NCBI RefSeq assembly: GCF_001753165.1
Contig: NZ_CP017448.1
Location: 3,227,183 to 3,291,182, forward strand
Direction: 5' to 3'
Length of the DNA: 64,000 nt
Source of the DNA: Acidihalobacter aeolianus
GTDB taxonomy: Bacteria; Pseudomonadota; Gammaproteobacteria; DSM-5130; Acidihalobacteraceae
The position numbers and the translations under genes are program-made. Shown piece after piece: positions 27,925 through 37,826 of the stretch. Position 1 is the stretch's first letter; the number at the start of each line of letters is the position of its first letter. Below the pieces are notes generated by a model, which made no database searches, had not been told where the DNA came from, and saw only the letters and a program-made list of their open reading frames with translations.

Positions 27925-30003
27925 TCAAACCTGGGCATAGCGGATACCGCCGGCCACCCAGCGCCTGATCAGCGCATCGCTGGCTGCACTGCCGACGGAT
28001 GCCAGTGCGTGCGCCAGCTGCAGTGCGGCCGGGATGAGATCCGCGTCCTGCGCCATGTCGGCAACTCGCAACCGTGCCAGCCCTGTCTGCCGCGTGCCGA
28101 GAAGCTCGCCCGGCCCGCGGATTTCGAGATCGTGTCGCGCCACTTCGAAACCGTCGCCGGTTTCGCGCATGACCTGCAAACGCCGGCGCGCCGTCTCCCC
28201 CAAGGGAGGATGATAGAGCAATACGCAGCTCGAAGCCGCAGTTCCGCGTCCCACTCGCCCGCGCAGCTGATGCAGCTGGGCCAGCCCCAGACGCTCGGCG
28301 TTCTCGATCACCATCAGCGAGGCATTGGGTACGTCGACGCCCACCTCGATCACTGTGGTCGCCACCAGCAGGTCCAGCTCGCCCTGCTGGAAGGCGCGCA
28401 TCACGGCCTCCTTGTCCGCCGCCTTGAGACGCCCGTGCACCAATCCGACGGCGACCGCGGGCAGTGTTTCGGTGAGCAGCGCGTATGTCGCCTCGGCGGT
28501 TTCGCACTGCAGGGCTTCCGATTCCTCGATCAGAGTGCATACCCAGTAGACCTGCTGGCCGCGCCCCACCGCGGCGTTGATTCGCTCGACGATCTCGCTT
28601 CGCCGAGTATCCGGTATCGCAACGGTGACCACCGGCTCGCGCCCCGGCGGCAGCTCGTCGATCACCGAATAGTCGAGGTCCGCGTAGGCCGTCATCGCCA
28701 GCGTGCGCGGTATGGGCGTCGCGGTCATCACCAGTTGATGCGGCACCCAGCCTCCGTCGGCGGCCTTCTCGCGCAGGGCGAGGCGCTGGTGCACGCCGAA
28801 GCGATGCTGCTCGTCGATCACGACCAGCCCGAGTCGGGCGAAGCGCACGGCTTCCTGGAACAGCGCATGCGTGCCCACCGTAACGGCAGCGCGACCGTCC
28901 GCCAGCTCGGCCAGCACTTCGCTTCGCTGTGTCTCGCGCTGTCGCCCGGAGAGCCAGACCACGCGAACGCCCAGCGGCGCCAGCCAGCGTTCCGCATTGC
29001 GGTAATGCTGTTCGGCGAGCAATTCGGTCGGCGCCATCATGGCCGCCTGATAGCCGCCGGCCACGGCCTGCAGGCAGGCGGCGACGGCGACCACCGTCTT
29101 GCCGGAACCGACATCGCCCTGCACCAGTCGGAGCATGGGATGCGCGCGCGACAGATCCGCCGCGATCTCGTCCATCACGCGTTGCTGCGCGCCGGTCAGG
29201 GCAAACGGGAGGGCCCCCACGAATCGCGCGCACAGGGAGTCCGCGGTCGGCGCCGGCAACGGGGGCGCGTTTTCCGTGCGCGCCTCCGCGCGCAGTCGCG
29301 CCATGCCGAGCTGGTGCGCGACCAGTTCCTCGAAGGCCAGGCGTCGCTGTGCGGGGTGGCGCCCGGTCAGCAGGGCCGCGGTGTCGGCATCCACCGGCGG
29401 CGCGTGGATCAGCTCGATCGCCTCGGCGAGCCCGTAGCGCAGCGTATCGGGCAGGCGGTCGACGGGCAGCCAGTCGTGCAGGCCGCCGTAGGCACGCGCC
29501 AAACCGATCAGCCGGCGCAGGGTGGCCTGCCCCACCCCCTCGGTGGCGGGATAGACGGGGGTCAGGGTCTGTTCCAGCGGCTCGCCGTCCGGCTCGGCGA
29601 GGATGCGGTACTCCGGATGCACCATTTCCAACCCGACGACGCCCGCCCTGGCCTCGCCGAAGGCGCGTACCCATTGTCCGGTAACGAGCTGATTGCGCTG
29701 CGTGGAGCCGAAGTGGAAGAAGCGCAGGGTGATCTGCCCGGTCTGGTCGCCCAGGCGCACCAGCAGGGCCCGGCGGCGACGCACCACCACCTCGGCGTGC
29801 AGCACCTGCCCCTGTATCAACACCTCCTGCTGCGGGCGCAGCCCGCCCAGGGGATGCAGGCGACTGCGATCCTGATAGCGCAGCGGCAGGTGGAACAGCA
29901 GATCCTCAACGCGCTCGATGCCCAGCCGGGTCAGGCGTTCGGCGAGACGCTCGCCGACGCCCTTCATGGCAGCCACCGGCGACTGCAGCCCGAGCGCCGT
30001 CAT
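27925..30003 (-). CDS. recG: ATP-dependent DNA helicase RecG
   Basis: Remodels stalled replication forks and branched DNA. The N-terminal wedge domain (residues 1-260) includes an OB-fold. The helicase core shows Walker A GDVGSGKT near residue 295, the DEQH box (VVIDEQHRFGV) near 397, ATPIPRTLA near 429, and late motifs DVPNASLMVIENAERLGLAQLHQLRGRVGRG (read as blocks) near 580-610. At 692 residues it is full length. Last gene of the gmk-rpoZ-spoT-ridA-recG series. Confidence 0.97.
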   Translation of the reverse strand: MTALGLQSPVAAMKGVGERLAERLTRLGIERVEDLLFHLPLRYQDRSRLHPLGGLRPQQEVLIQGQVLHAEVVVRRRRALLVRLGDQTGQITLRFFHFGSTQRNQLVTGQWVRAFGEARAGVVGLEMVHPEYRILAEPDGEPLEQTLTPVYPATEGVGQATLRRLIGLARAYGGLHDWLPVDRLPDTLRYGLAEAIELIHAPPVDADTAALLTGRHPAQRRLAFEELVAHQLGMARLRAEARTENAPPLPAPTADSLCARFVGALPFALTGAQQRVMDEIAADLSRAHPMLRLVQGDVGSGKTVVAVAACLQAVAGGYQAAMMAPTELLAEQHYRNAERWLAPLGVRVVWLSGRQRETQRSEVLAELADGRAAVTVGTHALFQEAVRFARLGLVVIDEQHRFGVHQRLALREKAADGGWVPHQLVMTATPIPRTLAMTAYADLDYSVIDELPPGREPVVTVAIPDTRRSEIVERINAAVGRGQQVYWVCTLIEESEALQCETAEATYALLTETLPAVAVGLVHGRLKAADKEAVMRAFQQGELDLLVATTVIEVGVDVPNASLMVIENAERLGLAQLHQLRGRVGRGTAASSCVLLYHPPLGETARRRLQVMRETGDGFEVARHDLEIRGPGELLGTRQTGLARLRVADMAQDADLIPAALQLAHALASVGSAASDALIRRWVAGGIRYAQV

Positions 30004-30031
30004 CGGCGCGTCACCCCGCGCCGCACGTGCT

Positions 30032-30415
30032 TCAGCCGAGCACCATCACCGCTTCCATTTCCACACCGACGTCGCGTGGCAGCGCGGCCACGCCGACCGC
30101 GGCACGTGCTGGGTACGGCTCGGAGAAATATTCGGCCATGAGCTGGTTGACTATCGGGAAATGCGCCAGGTCGGTCAGGTAGATGTTGAGCTTGACGACA
30201 TCGGCCAGGCTGCCGCCTGCGGCCCGCGCCACCGCTGCCAGGTTGGCGAACACCTGACGGATCTGGGTTTCGATGTCGGCGCCGGCCAGTTCCATGGTCG
30301 CGGGGTCGAGCGGAATCTGGCCGGACAGGTAGACCGTGTCGCCCGCGCGCACGGCCTGGGAATAGGTGCCGATGGCCTTGGGTGCCTCGTCGGTGAAGAT
30401 GACCTCTTTGTGCAT
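30032..30415 (-). CDS. ridA: RidA family enamine/imine deaminase
   Basis: Hydrolyses reactive 2-aminoacrylate released by PLP enzymes. The 127-residue trimeric fold is recognised from [26 protein letters not shown] at residues 13-38 (as blocks), the conserved Asn and Asp in [15 protein letters not shown], and the substrate-binding Arg in [16 protein letters not shown] near residue 103. It lies between spoT and recG, as in Pseudomonas relatives. Confidence 0.95.
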   Translation of the reverse strand: MHKEVIFTDEAPKAIGTYSQAVRAGDTVYLSGQIPLDPATMELAGADIETQIRQVFANLAAVARAAGGSLADVVKLNIYLTDLAHFPIVNQLMAEYFSEPYPARAAVGVAALPRDVGVEMEAVMVLG

Positions 30416-30485
30416 GGCTGCTGCGACCTCGTGCGTGAAATGGGCAGAGAGTACCGGGATTCGGTCGTCGGGTCATCCCGGCGCG

Positions 30486-32681
30486 TCAGCCGCGCACGCG
30501 TGCGATCTTGCTCACCTCGGGGATGGCGCGCAGGCGCCGCATGATGTGCGCCAGATGGCGTCTGTCGCGCACGCTCAGCACGAAGGTCATAGTGGTCAGC
30601 ATGCTGTCGCGTTCCTCGAACGAGACATTCTCGATATTGGATTCCATCTCGGCGATGCGCGCCGCCATCTGCGCCAGCATGCCGCGCTGGTTGGACACCA
30701 TCACGCGGATCGCCGCGGCGTATTCGCCGGCGGGTTCGTCGGACCACTGCAGGGGCATCCAGCGGTCCGCCTTGTCGCGGAACTCGACCACGTTGCGGCA
30801 GGTTTCGCGATGCACGACCAGTCCGCGGCCGGCGCTGAGCACCCCGGCGATGGGGTCGCCGGGCAGCGGGTAGCAGCACTTGGCGAAGGTCAGCACTAGC
30901 CCCTCGCTACCGCGGATCACCAGCGGCTTGCCACCAGTGGTCTGGGCCGTTGCTGCCGCATCGCTCTCGTCGCATTCTCCAAGCAGACGGCGCACGGCCA
31001 GCGGCGCAAGACGATTGCCCAGACCGACGTCGTTGAGCAGGGCGTCGAGATCGGCCAGCCCCCAGGCGGCGAGCAGTTCGGCAAGATGTGCGGGATCGAT
31101 CGATTCCAGCGTCTTGCCGGATGCGCTCAGGGACTTTTCCATCAGCCTGCGACCGAGTGCGATGGCCTCGTCCCCCTGCAGACTCTTGAGGCGATGGCGC
31201 AGCCCCGTGCGCGCCTTTGCCGTGACCACGAAATTGAGCCAGGCGGGGTTCGGGCGTGCGGTGGGCGAGGTGATGATCTCGACCGTCTGCCCGCTTTCCA
31301 GCGGCGCAGACAACGGCGCCAGGTGGCGGTCGATCTTGGCGGCGACGCAGGTATTGCCCACGTCCGAGTGGACCGCATAGGCGAAGTCGACGGCCGTGGC
31401 GCCGCGCGGCAGCTCCATGATGTCGCCCTTGGGCGTGAAGATGTAGACCTCGTCCGGGAACAGGTCGACCTTGACGTTTTCCAGGAATTCCAGCGAGCTG
31501 CCGGCCCGTTGCTGCATCTCCAGGATGCCCTTGAGCCACTCGCGGGCGCGCGCCTGCGTGCCGGCACCGGCGTTGCCGCCTTCTCCGGACTTGTACAGCC
31601 AGTGCGCTGCGATCCCGCTTTCGGCAACGCGGTCCATCTCCTCCGAGCGAATCTGCACTTCGATGGGAATCCCGTGCGGCCCGAACAACACCGTGTGCAG
31701 CGACTGGTAGCCGTTGGCCTTGGGGATCGCGATGTAATCCTTGAAGTGACCGGCCACCGGCTTGTACAGGTTGTGGGTGATACCGAGCGCGCGGTAGCAG
31801 GTGTCGATGTCCGTCACCACGATGCGGATGGCGAATACGTCGAAGACCTCGGAAAAGGGCATGCGCTTGGCGCGCATCTTCCGGTACAGCGAGTACAGGT
31901 TCTTCTCGCGACCCACCACACGCGCCTGAATTCCTGCCTCTTCCAGGCGCCGTACGATCGCCGCCTCGACGTTCTGCATCAGCTCCTTGCGCCGCCCGCG
32001 CGCGCGCTCGACCGCGGCCGACAATACGCGGAAGCGCACGGGGTACAACGCCGCGAACCCGAGGGTCTCCAGCTCGCGGCGCAGGGCGTTCATGCCCAGG
32101 CGCTGCGCAATCGGGGCGTAGATTTCTAGGGTTTCGCGCGCGATGCGCCGGCGCTTGTCGCTGCGCAGCGCGGACAGGGTACGCATGTTGTGCAGGCGGT
32201 CTGCGAGCTTGACCAGGATGACACGCAGATCGCGCACCATCGCCATCATCATCTTGCGGATGTTCTCGGCCTGCGCCTCGGCGTACGACTGGAACTTGAG
32301 ATGGGTGAGCTTGCTGACCCCGTCCACCAGCTCCGCCACCTCCTCGCCGAAGGTCTCGCGCAGTTGGTCCTTGGTGACCGGGGTGTCCTCCATCACGTCA
32401 TGGAGGATGGCCGCCATGATGCTGTGATGGTCCATGCGCATCCCGGCCATGACGCGCGCCACGGCCAGGGGATGGAAGATGTAGGGCTCGCCGGACTGAC
32501 GGTTCTGCCCGGTATGCGCCTCGGCGGCGTAGAGATAGGTCCTATAGACCTCGCGCACCTGCTCGGGGGGCAGGTAGACCTCGAGCATCTTGCACAGGTC
32601 GCTGACCAGGAAACGCGTCGACTCACCCCGGCTTACGCCAGGTTGAGCATTCGGCTGCGTCGACGCGACCAAGTCAACCAT
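30486..32681 (-). CDS. spoT: Bifunctional (p)ppGpp synthetase/hydrolase SpoT
   Basis: Controls the stringent response alarmone. Domain order: HD hydrolase (residues 30-200) with intact HD in AAILHDVMEDT near residue 90; synthetase (about 240-360) with REKNLYSLYRKM and DVFAIRIVVTDIDTCYRALG; TGS (about 400-465) with FTPKGDIMELPRGATAVDFAYAVHS (as blocks); a helical region; and a C-terminal ACT domain (about 650-731). The intact HD site and its place between rpoZ and ridA make SpoT, not RelA, the better name. Confidence 0.95.
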   Translation of the reverse strand: MVDLVASTQPNAQPGVSRGESTRFLVSDLCKMLEVYLPPEQVREVYRTYLYAAEAHTGQNRQSGEPYIFHPLAVARVMAGMRMDHHSIMAAILHDVMEDTPVTKDQLRETFGEEVAELVDGVSKLTHLKFQSYAEAQAENIRKMMMAMVRDLRVILVKLADRLHNMRTLSALRSDKRRRIARETLEIYAPIAQRLGMNALRRELETLGFAALYPVRFRVLSAAVERARGRRKELMQNVEAAIVRRLEEAGIQARVVGREKNLYSLYRKMRAKRMPFSEVFDVFAIRIVVTDIDTCYRALGITHNLYKPVAGHFKDYIAIPKANGYQSLHTVLFGPHGIPIEVQIRSEEMDRVAESGIAAHWLYKSGEGGNAGAGTQARAREWLKGILEMQQRAGSSLEFLENVKVDLFPDEVYIFTPKGDIMELPRGATAVDFAYAVHSDVGNTCVAAKIDRHLAPLSAPLESGQTVEIITSPTARPNPAWLNFVVTAKARTGLRHRLKSLQGDEAIALGRRLMEKSLSASGKTLESIDPAHLAELLAAWGLADLDALLNDVGLGNRLAPLAVRRLLGECDESDAAATAQTTGGKPLVIRGSEGLVLTFAKCCYPLPGDPIAGVLSAGRGLVVHRETCRNVVEFRDKADRWMPLQWSDEPAGEYAAAIRVMVSNQRGMLAQMAARIAEMESNIENVSFEERDSMLTTMTFVLSVRDRRHLAHIMRRLRAIPEVSKIARVRG

Positions 32682-32730
32682 GATTCTGCCACCATGCGGC
32701 GTGCCAGATGGTCGCCGCTAAGGAGATCGC

Positions 32731-32991
32731 TTAGATCTCCTCCCTGACTTCCTGCTCGGAGATCGCCGAACCATTGCCGTGCTCGCGGGCGATCACCTCG
32801 TCCAGCACGGAAACGTCCGTCAGACCCGCCGCGATCTCGCGCAGCGCGACCACGGTGGGCTTGTCGTTCTCCAGAGCCACACGCGGCTCGGCACCCAGCG
32901 CGATCTGGCGTGCACGCTTGGACGCAATCAGTACAAGCTGGAAGCGGTTGTCGACATTGGCAAGACAGTCTTCGACGGTAATTCTGGCCAT
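32731..32991 (-). CDS. rpoZ: RNA polymerase omega subunit RpoZ
   Basis: Small subunit that helps assemble RNA polymerase. The 86-residue sequence starts with [20 protein letters not shown] and contains ASKRARQI near residue 25, both typical. It sits between gmk and spoT in the usual order. The gap to spoT is 49 bases. Confidence 0.96.
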   Translation of the reverse strand: MARITVEDCLANVDNRFQLVLIASKRARQIALGAEPRVALENDKPTVVALREIAAGLTDVSVLDEVIAREHGNGSAISEQEVREEI

Positions 32992-33085
32992 GATTCACTC
33001 CGGAAAAAAAGAAGACCGGCCACACACAGGGTGCGGCGCGGACGGAAACACGCAAGTTGCGTCCATCTTAATGGAAGGCCTGCAG

Positions 33086-33745
<660 letters not shown>

Positions 33746-34984
33746 CTATCCCGCTGCTCGGCGTCCCGGATCGTGTGCGCGGAACAGCCGGTGGTAAAGA
33801 TAGAGATAAACACCCTGCAGACCGGCGGCGAGCAGGAAGGGCGGCAGCAGCATGCCGGCCTGAAAGAAGGCCCCGGCGACGACCGGTCCCACCGCCAGCG
33901 GCAGCATCATCGAGACGGTATTGAGACTGGCAGCTAACCCGCGCCGGTCGTCCCCGACCAGGCTCACGCCGAGCGCCTGACGAGCGCCCACCGTGCCGCG
34001 ATTGAGGCCAGAGCGCAGCACATAGAAAAAACCCGCCCAGAAGAAGCTCGGCGCCAGCGCCATGGGAATGAGCAACAGCAAGCCGACCAGGCGTGGCCAT
34101 ACCACCGCGTCCACCACACCGATGTGTCGACTCAGCCGGCCGGCGATCAGTGAGGCCAAGCCGGTCACCACGAAGGCCAGACTCATCATCGGCGCGATCG
34201 CCGCCGGACCGACGCCGAAGCGCAGTTCGAACCAATAGGCCATCAACGGCCCGATCAAGCCGATGCCCAGGCCGTTGATCGCGTTCACCCCGACCAGACG
34301 CAGCAGGAGACCGTTTTCGCGCAGCCGCCGGTCAGCCCGCCCGGTATCCGGTTCCGCGCCCGCTGGTGCCGCGTCACGTCGCAAAGGGTCCGCGGCGCCG
34401 TACAGCAACGCAAAGCAGGCGAACGATCCCAGCAGCACGATCACGAACAGCACGCGGTAATCCTCCGCCGGAGGATGGCCGGAGTGAATGAGCCCCGGGA
34501 TCATCGCGCCGAGCGCACCGAGGGCCATGCCGAAGAAGCCGAGCGCCGTATTCAGGCTGAACACGCTGCCGCGCAGTGCGGGGACGATCTCGCCGGCCAG
34601 CCAGGACTGCTCGACCGGTGCGAACGGGCCGGGGCTGCCGTTGGCGCCTCGCCCGAAGCCGCCGATCACCGCGGCCAGTGCGATGAGCGCAGGCTGCTGA
34701 CTGAACAGCGCGACCAGCGCCGCCGCCATCTGGCTCAGCTCGTAGCCCAGCAGGAAATGTCGTCGCCCCAGACGGTCCGACAGGGGACCCAACAGCAGGG
34801 TCAGCACGCCGCCGAACACGAGTCCGCCCATGAACACCGAGCCGATGGCCACCGGCGACCAGTGCAGGGCGTGCAGATACAGCGCGAAGTCGACCACCAG
34901 CGCACCCTGACCGACGCTGCGCAATGCACGGGCAGCGATCAGACGCCGTGCAGTGGAACTGATGGGCGGGTTGGCCTGCAGCAC
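33746..34984 (-). CDS. MFS transporter of unknown substrate
   Basis: Major facilitator protein of 412 residues with about twelve hydrophobic segments. The MFS signature loop between helices 2 and 3 is seen as GPLSDRLGRRHFLLGYE near residue 66. The start is GTG directly after the stop of the EmrB-like gene, so it is probably the last gene of the efflux operon. Whether it takes part in the tripartite pump or is an independent exporter cannot be told. Confidence 0.82.
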   Translation of the reverse strand: MLQANPPISSTARRLIAARALRSVGQGALVVDFALYLHALHWSPVAIGSVFMGGLVFGGVLTLLLGPLSDRLGRRHFLLGYELSQMAAALVALFSQQPALIALAAVIGGFGRGANGSPGPFAPVEQSWLAGEIVPALRGSVFSLNTALGFFGMALGALGAMIPGLIHSGHPPAEDYRVLFVIVLLGSFACFALLYGAADPLRRDAAPAGAEPDTGRADRRLRENGLLLRLVGVNAINGLGIGLIGPLMAYWFELRFGVGPAAIAPMMSLAFVVTGLASLIAGRLSRHIGVVDAVVWPRLVGLLLLIPMALAPSFFWAGFFYVLRSGLNRGTVGARQALGVSLVGDDRRGLAASLNTVSMMLPLAVGPVVAGAFFQAGMLLPPFLLAAGLQGVYLYLYHRLFRAHDPGRRAAG

Positions 34985-36535
34985 CTATTCGGCCGTCGCC
35001 GGCGGCGCGCCGCGGGCGGGCGCGAACGGCGGCTTGGCGAACCAGACCATGCCCATCAGGAACAGGAAGATCCAGCCCGAGAGCCAGAAGAAATCGTTGG
35101 TGGACAGCATGAAGGCCTGTTGCGCAACCAGACGTTCGACCACACCGTAGCCGGCTCCCGTGGTGAACCCGTGCGCATGCAATTGGGCGAACGTCTGCTG
35201 CAGCGTCTGATCGGCACTCGTCAGATGCTCCATCAGTCGTGTGTCGTGCAACGTCGCACGGCGGTCCCATAGGGTTACGCTGAGCGAGGTGCCGAAGCTG
35301 GCACCGACGGTACGCAGGAAATTCAGCAGACCCGAGGCGCTGGCGACACGCGACTGCGGCAGGCCGGCCAGCGACATCGCGGTCAGCGGGATGAAGAAGG
35401 TGGCGATGCCGATACCGAGATAGATGCGTGGATCGATCAGCTGCCAGAGGTCCACCTGGGTGGTCAGACTGCCCAGCCAGAAGGAACATATCGAAAACAC
35501 CAGGAAGGCCACGGTGACGAACAGGCGCAGGTCGACTCGATGCAGATTGCGTCCCACCATCGGCGACAGCACGATGGCAAGCAGCCCGACCGGTGCCGAG
35601 GCGATACCGGCCCAGGTCGCGGTGTAGTTGAGCTGGGTCTGCAGCCACAGCGGGAAGATCACGATGCCGCCGAAGTAAACGCCGAAGCCGAGCGTGATCG
35701 CGATGGCGGCGACGTTGAAGTTGCGGCTCTTGAACAGGGTCAGGTCCACGACCGGGTGTGGGTCGTACCATTCCCAGATGATGAACAGCACGATGGCAAT
35801 CAGCGCGGTGATGCCCAGCGTCAGGATGAAGCTCGAACCGAACCAGTCGTCCTGATTGCCGTTGTCGAGCATGACCTGCAGCGCGCCGACTCCGACGATC
35901 AGCAGCGCCAGCCCGACTGCATCGATCGGCAGGCGACGGCGCGGCGTCTCGCGGTTCTTGAGCAGCGACCAGGCCACCAGGATCGAGAACACGCCGACCG
36001 GGATGTTGATGTAGAAGATCCACGGCCAGCTGTAGTTATCGGTGATCCAGCCACCGAAGATGGGCCCGAGGACCGGGGCAACCACGGTCGTCATGCCCCA
36101 GATCGCCAGTGCCAGCCCGCGCTTGTCCGGCGGATAATTATTCATCAACAGGCTTTGCGACAGCGGGATCATCGGCCCGGCGACGGCGCCCTGCAGCACG
36201 CGCAGGAACAGCAGCACGGAGAAATTTCCCGCCAGCCCACAAAGCATGGAGAACAGAGTGAACAGGCCGGTGCAGGCGACGAACAGGCGCACCTCGCCGA
36301 AACGCTGCGCCAGCCAGCCGGTGAGCGGCACGGCGATGGCCGTGGACACCACGAAGGCAGTGATCACCCAGGTCCCCTGATCGGGGCTCACGCCGAGATC
36401 GCCTGCGATGGCCGGCACCGCCACGTTGGTGATGGTGGTGTCGAGCACGTTCATGAAGGTGGCGAGCGCGAGCGAAAGCGTGAGCGCGGCAAGCGTCGCT
36501 CCCTGATAGGGCTGCGGCAGCGTCTCCTCAGCCAT
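34985..36535 (-). CDS. emrB: EmrB/QacA (DHA2) drug-efflux transporter
   Basis: Inner-membrane pump subunit with 14 predicted helices, 516 residues. DHA2 family landmarks are NVLDTTITNVAVPAIAGDLG near residue 30 and VPLTGWLAQRFGEVRLF near residue 65. LRVLQGAVAGPMIPLSQSLL near residue 107 and AIWGMTTVVAPVLGPIFGGW follow. The start ATG at 36535 overlaps the end of emrA by 8 bases. With EmrA and TolC it should form a tripartite exporter. Substrates are unknown. Confidence 0.9.
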   Translation of the reverse strand: MAEETLPQPYQGATLAALTLSLALATFMNVLDTTITNVAVPAIAGDLGVSPDQGTWVITAFVVSTAIAVPLTGWLAQRFGEVRLFVACTGLFTLFSMLCGLAGNFSVLLFLRVLQGAVAGPMIPLSQSLLMNNYPPDKRGLALAIWGMTTVVAPVLGPIFGGWITDNYSWPWIFYINIPVGVFSILVAWSLLKNRETPRRRLPIDAVGLALLIVGVGALQVMLDNGNQDDWFGSSFILTLGITALIAIVLFIIWEWYDPHPVVDLTLFKSRNFNVAAIAITLGFGVYFGGIVIFPLWLQTQLNYTATWAGIASAPVGLLAIVLSPMVGRNLHRVDLRLFVTVAFLVFSICSFWLGSLTTQVDLWQLIDPRIYLGIGIATFFIPLTAMSLAGLPQSRVASASGLLNFLRTVGASFGTSLSVTLWDRRATLHDTRLMEHLTSADQTLQQTFAQLHAHGFTTGAGYGVVERLVAQQAFMLSTNDFFWLSGWIFLFLMGMVWFAKPPFAPARGAPPATAE

Positions 36536-37709
36536 GGCTGGATGCGGCATCCCCGCTGTTGGCGCGGATGATCCGCGCGACCAAGGCGCGGGCGCCCTTG
36601 AGCTGGTCGGCGTACACGTTCGTGTTCGGACCCTGCTGCGCACGCGGCACCGTCGCCAGACTCTTGCCGTGCGGATTGCGGATATCGATGCTCGCACGCA
36701 TCGACAGGCCGAGGCGCAGCGGGTGCTGCCTAAGCTCGTCCGCCGGCAGCGAGATGCGCACCGGCACCCGCTGCACCACCTTGATCCAGTTGCCGGTGGC
36801 ATTCTGCGGCGGGAGCAGCGAGAACACCGAGCCCGTGCCCGGCATCAGACCGACGACGTGGCCGTGATAGACCACCCCGCTGCCGTAGAAATCGGAGGTC
36901 ACACGCACCGGCTGGCCGATGCGCACGTCGCGCAGCGAGGATTCTTTGAAATTCGCGTCGACCCACACGTCCGCCAGCGGGATCACGTCCAGCAGCGCGC
37001 CCCCGGGCTTGACCTGCTGCCCGACCTCCACACCGCTGTCGGCCACGTAGCCGGTGACCGGCGACACGATGCGGGTGCGCGCGCGGTTGAGATAGTCCGC
37101 GCGCACGGTCGCCGCCGCCTGTCGCACGATCGGGTTGTCGGCCAGCGAGCTGCCCGATACCGCCGCCTGGGCACCGGCAAGCTGGGCCTGATCGTAGGCG
37201 AGCTTGTGCTCCGCTACCCGCATCTCGGTCTGCATCTGCTGGGCCTGCTCCGCCGAGGTCATGCCCTTGTGCAGCAGGCGTTGCTGACGCCGGGCGTTGT
37301 CCGTGGCGAGCTTGAGCTGCGACCGGTCCATGGCCATCGCGGCCTCGAGCGCATGCACCTTGGCGAAAGCCTCGCGCACCTGACGCACCGCCGACGCCAG
37401 ACGCGCCTCGGCCTGAGCCAAGGCGATGTCCGCGTTAGCGGTATCCAGCTGCACGAGCACCTGGCCGCGCTTGACGAAATCCGTGTCGCGCACGTCCACC
37501 GCCACCACCGTTCCCGCTACCTGCGGCGAAACGGTGATGCGGTCGCCGTGCACGTAGGCGTCGTCGGTGCTCACCGCGTAGCGGCCGACCAGCAGGTAGT
37601 AGCCGCCCCAGGCCAGGCCGGCAATCATGAAAACCACTAATGCTAAACGGAGTGCACGAGCGCGACCCCGCGATTTTGGAGTCACTGCATCCTTGTCTGA
37701 ATTCGACAC
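36528..37709 (-). CDS. emrA: EmrA-like membrane fusion protein (HlyD family)
   Basis: Periplasmic adaptor of a tripartite efflux pump, 393 residues. One N-terminal transmembrane helix (about residues 23-41) is followed by the biotinyl-lipoyl motif half YAVSTDDAYVHGDRITVSPQVAG. A long helical hairpin with coiled-coil character spans residues 95-200. The second lipoyl half, RIVSPVTGYVADSGVEVGQQV, precedes the beta-barrel region. It overlaps emrB and lies 117 bases after tolC. Confidence 0.9.
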   Translation of the reverse strand: MSNSDKDAVTPKSRGRARALRLALVVFMIAGLAWGGYYLLVGRYAVSTDDAYVHGDRITVSPQVAGTVVAVDVRDTDFVKRGQVLVQLDTANADIALAQAEARLASAVRQVREAFAKVHALEAAMAMDRSQLKLATDNARRQQRLLHKGMTSAEQAQQMQTEMRVAEHKLAYDQAQLAGAQAAVSGSSLADNPIVRQAAATVRADYLNRARTRIVSPVTGYVADSGVEVGQQVKPGGALLDVIPLADVWVDANFKESSLRDVRIGQPVRVTSDFYGSGVVYHGHVVGLMPGTGSVFSLLPPQNATGNWIKVVQRVPVRISLPADELRQHPLRLGLSMRASIDIRNPHGKSLATVPRAQQGPNTNVYADQLKGARALVARIIRANSGDAASSHG

Positions 37710-37826
37710 GGGAATTCTCCTTGCGGATTCTGTAGACCGGCTCGAACGTGCCGGTACTTGTCCATGCGCACCGCATTCCCACTGGAAGTCGATGCTGCCC
37801 CGGGGTTACCCGAGGTGGCTTGGCCC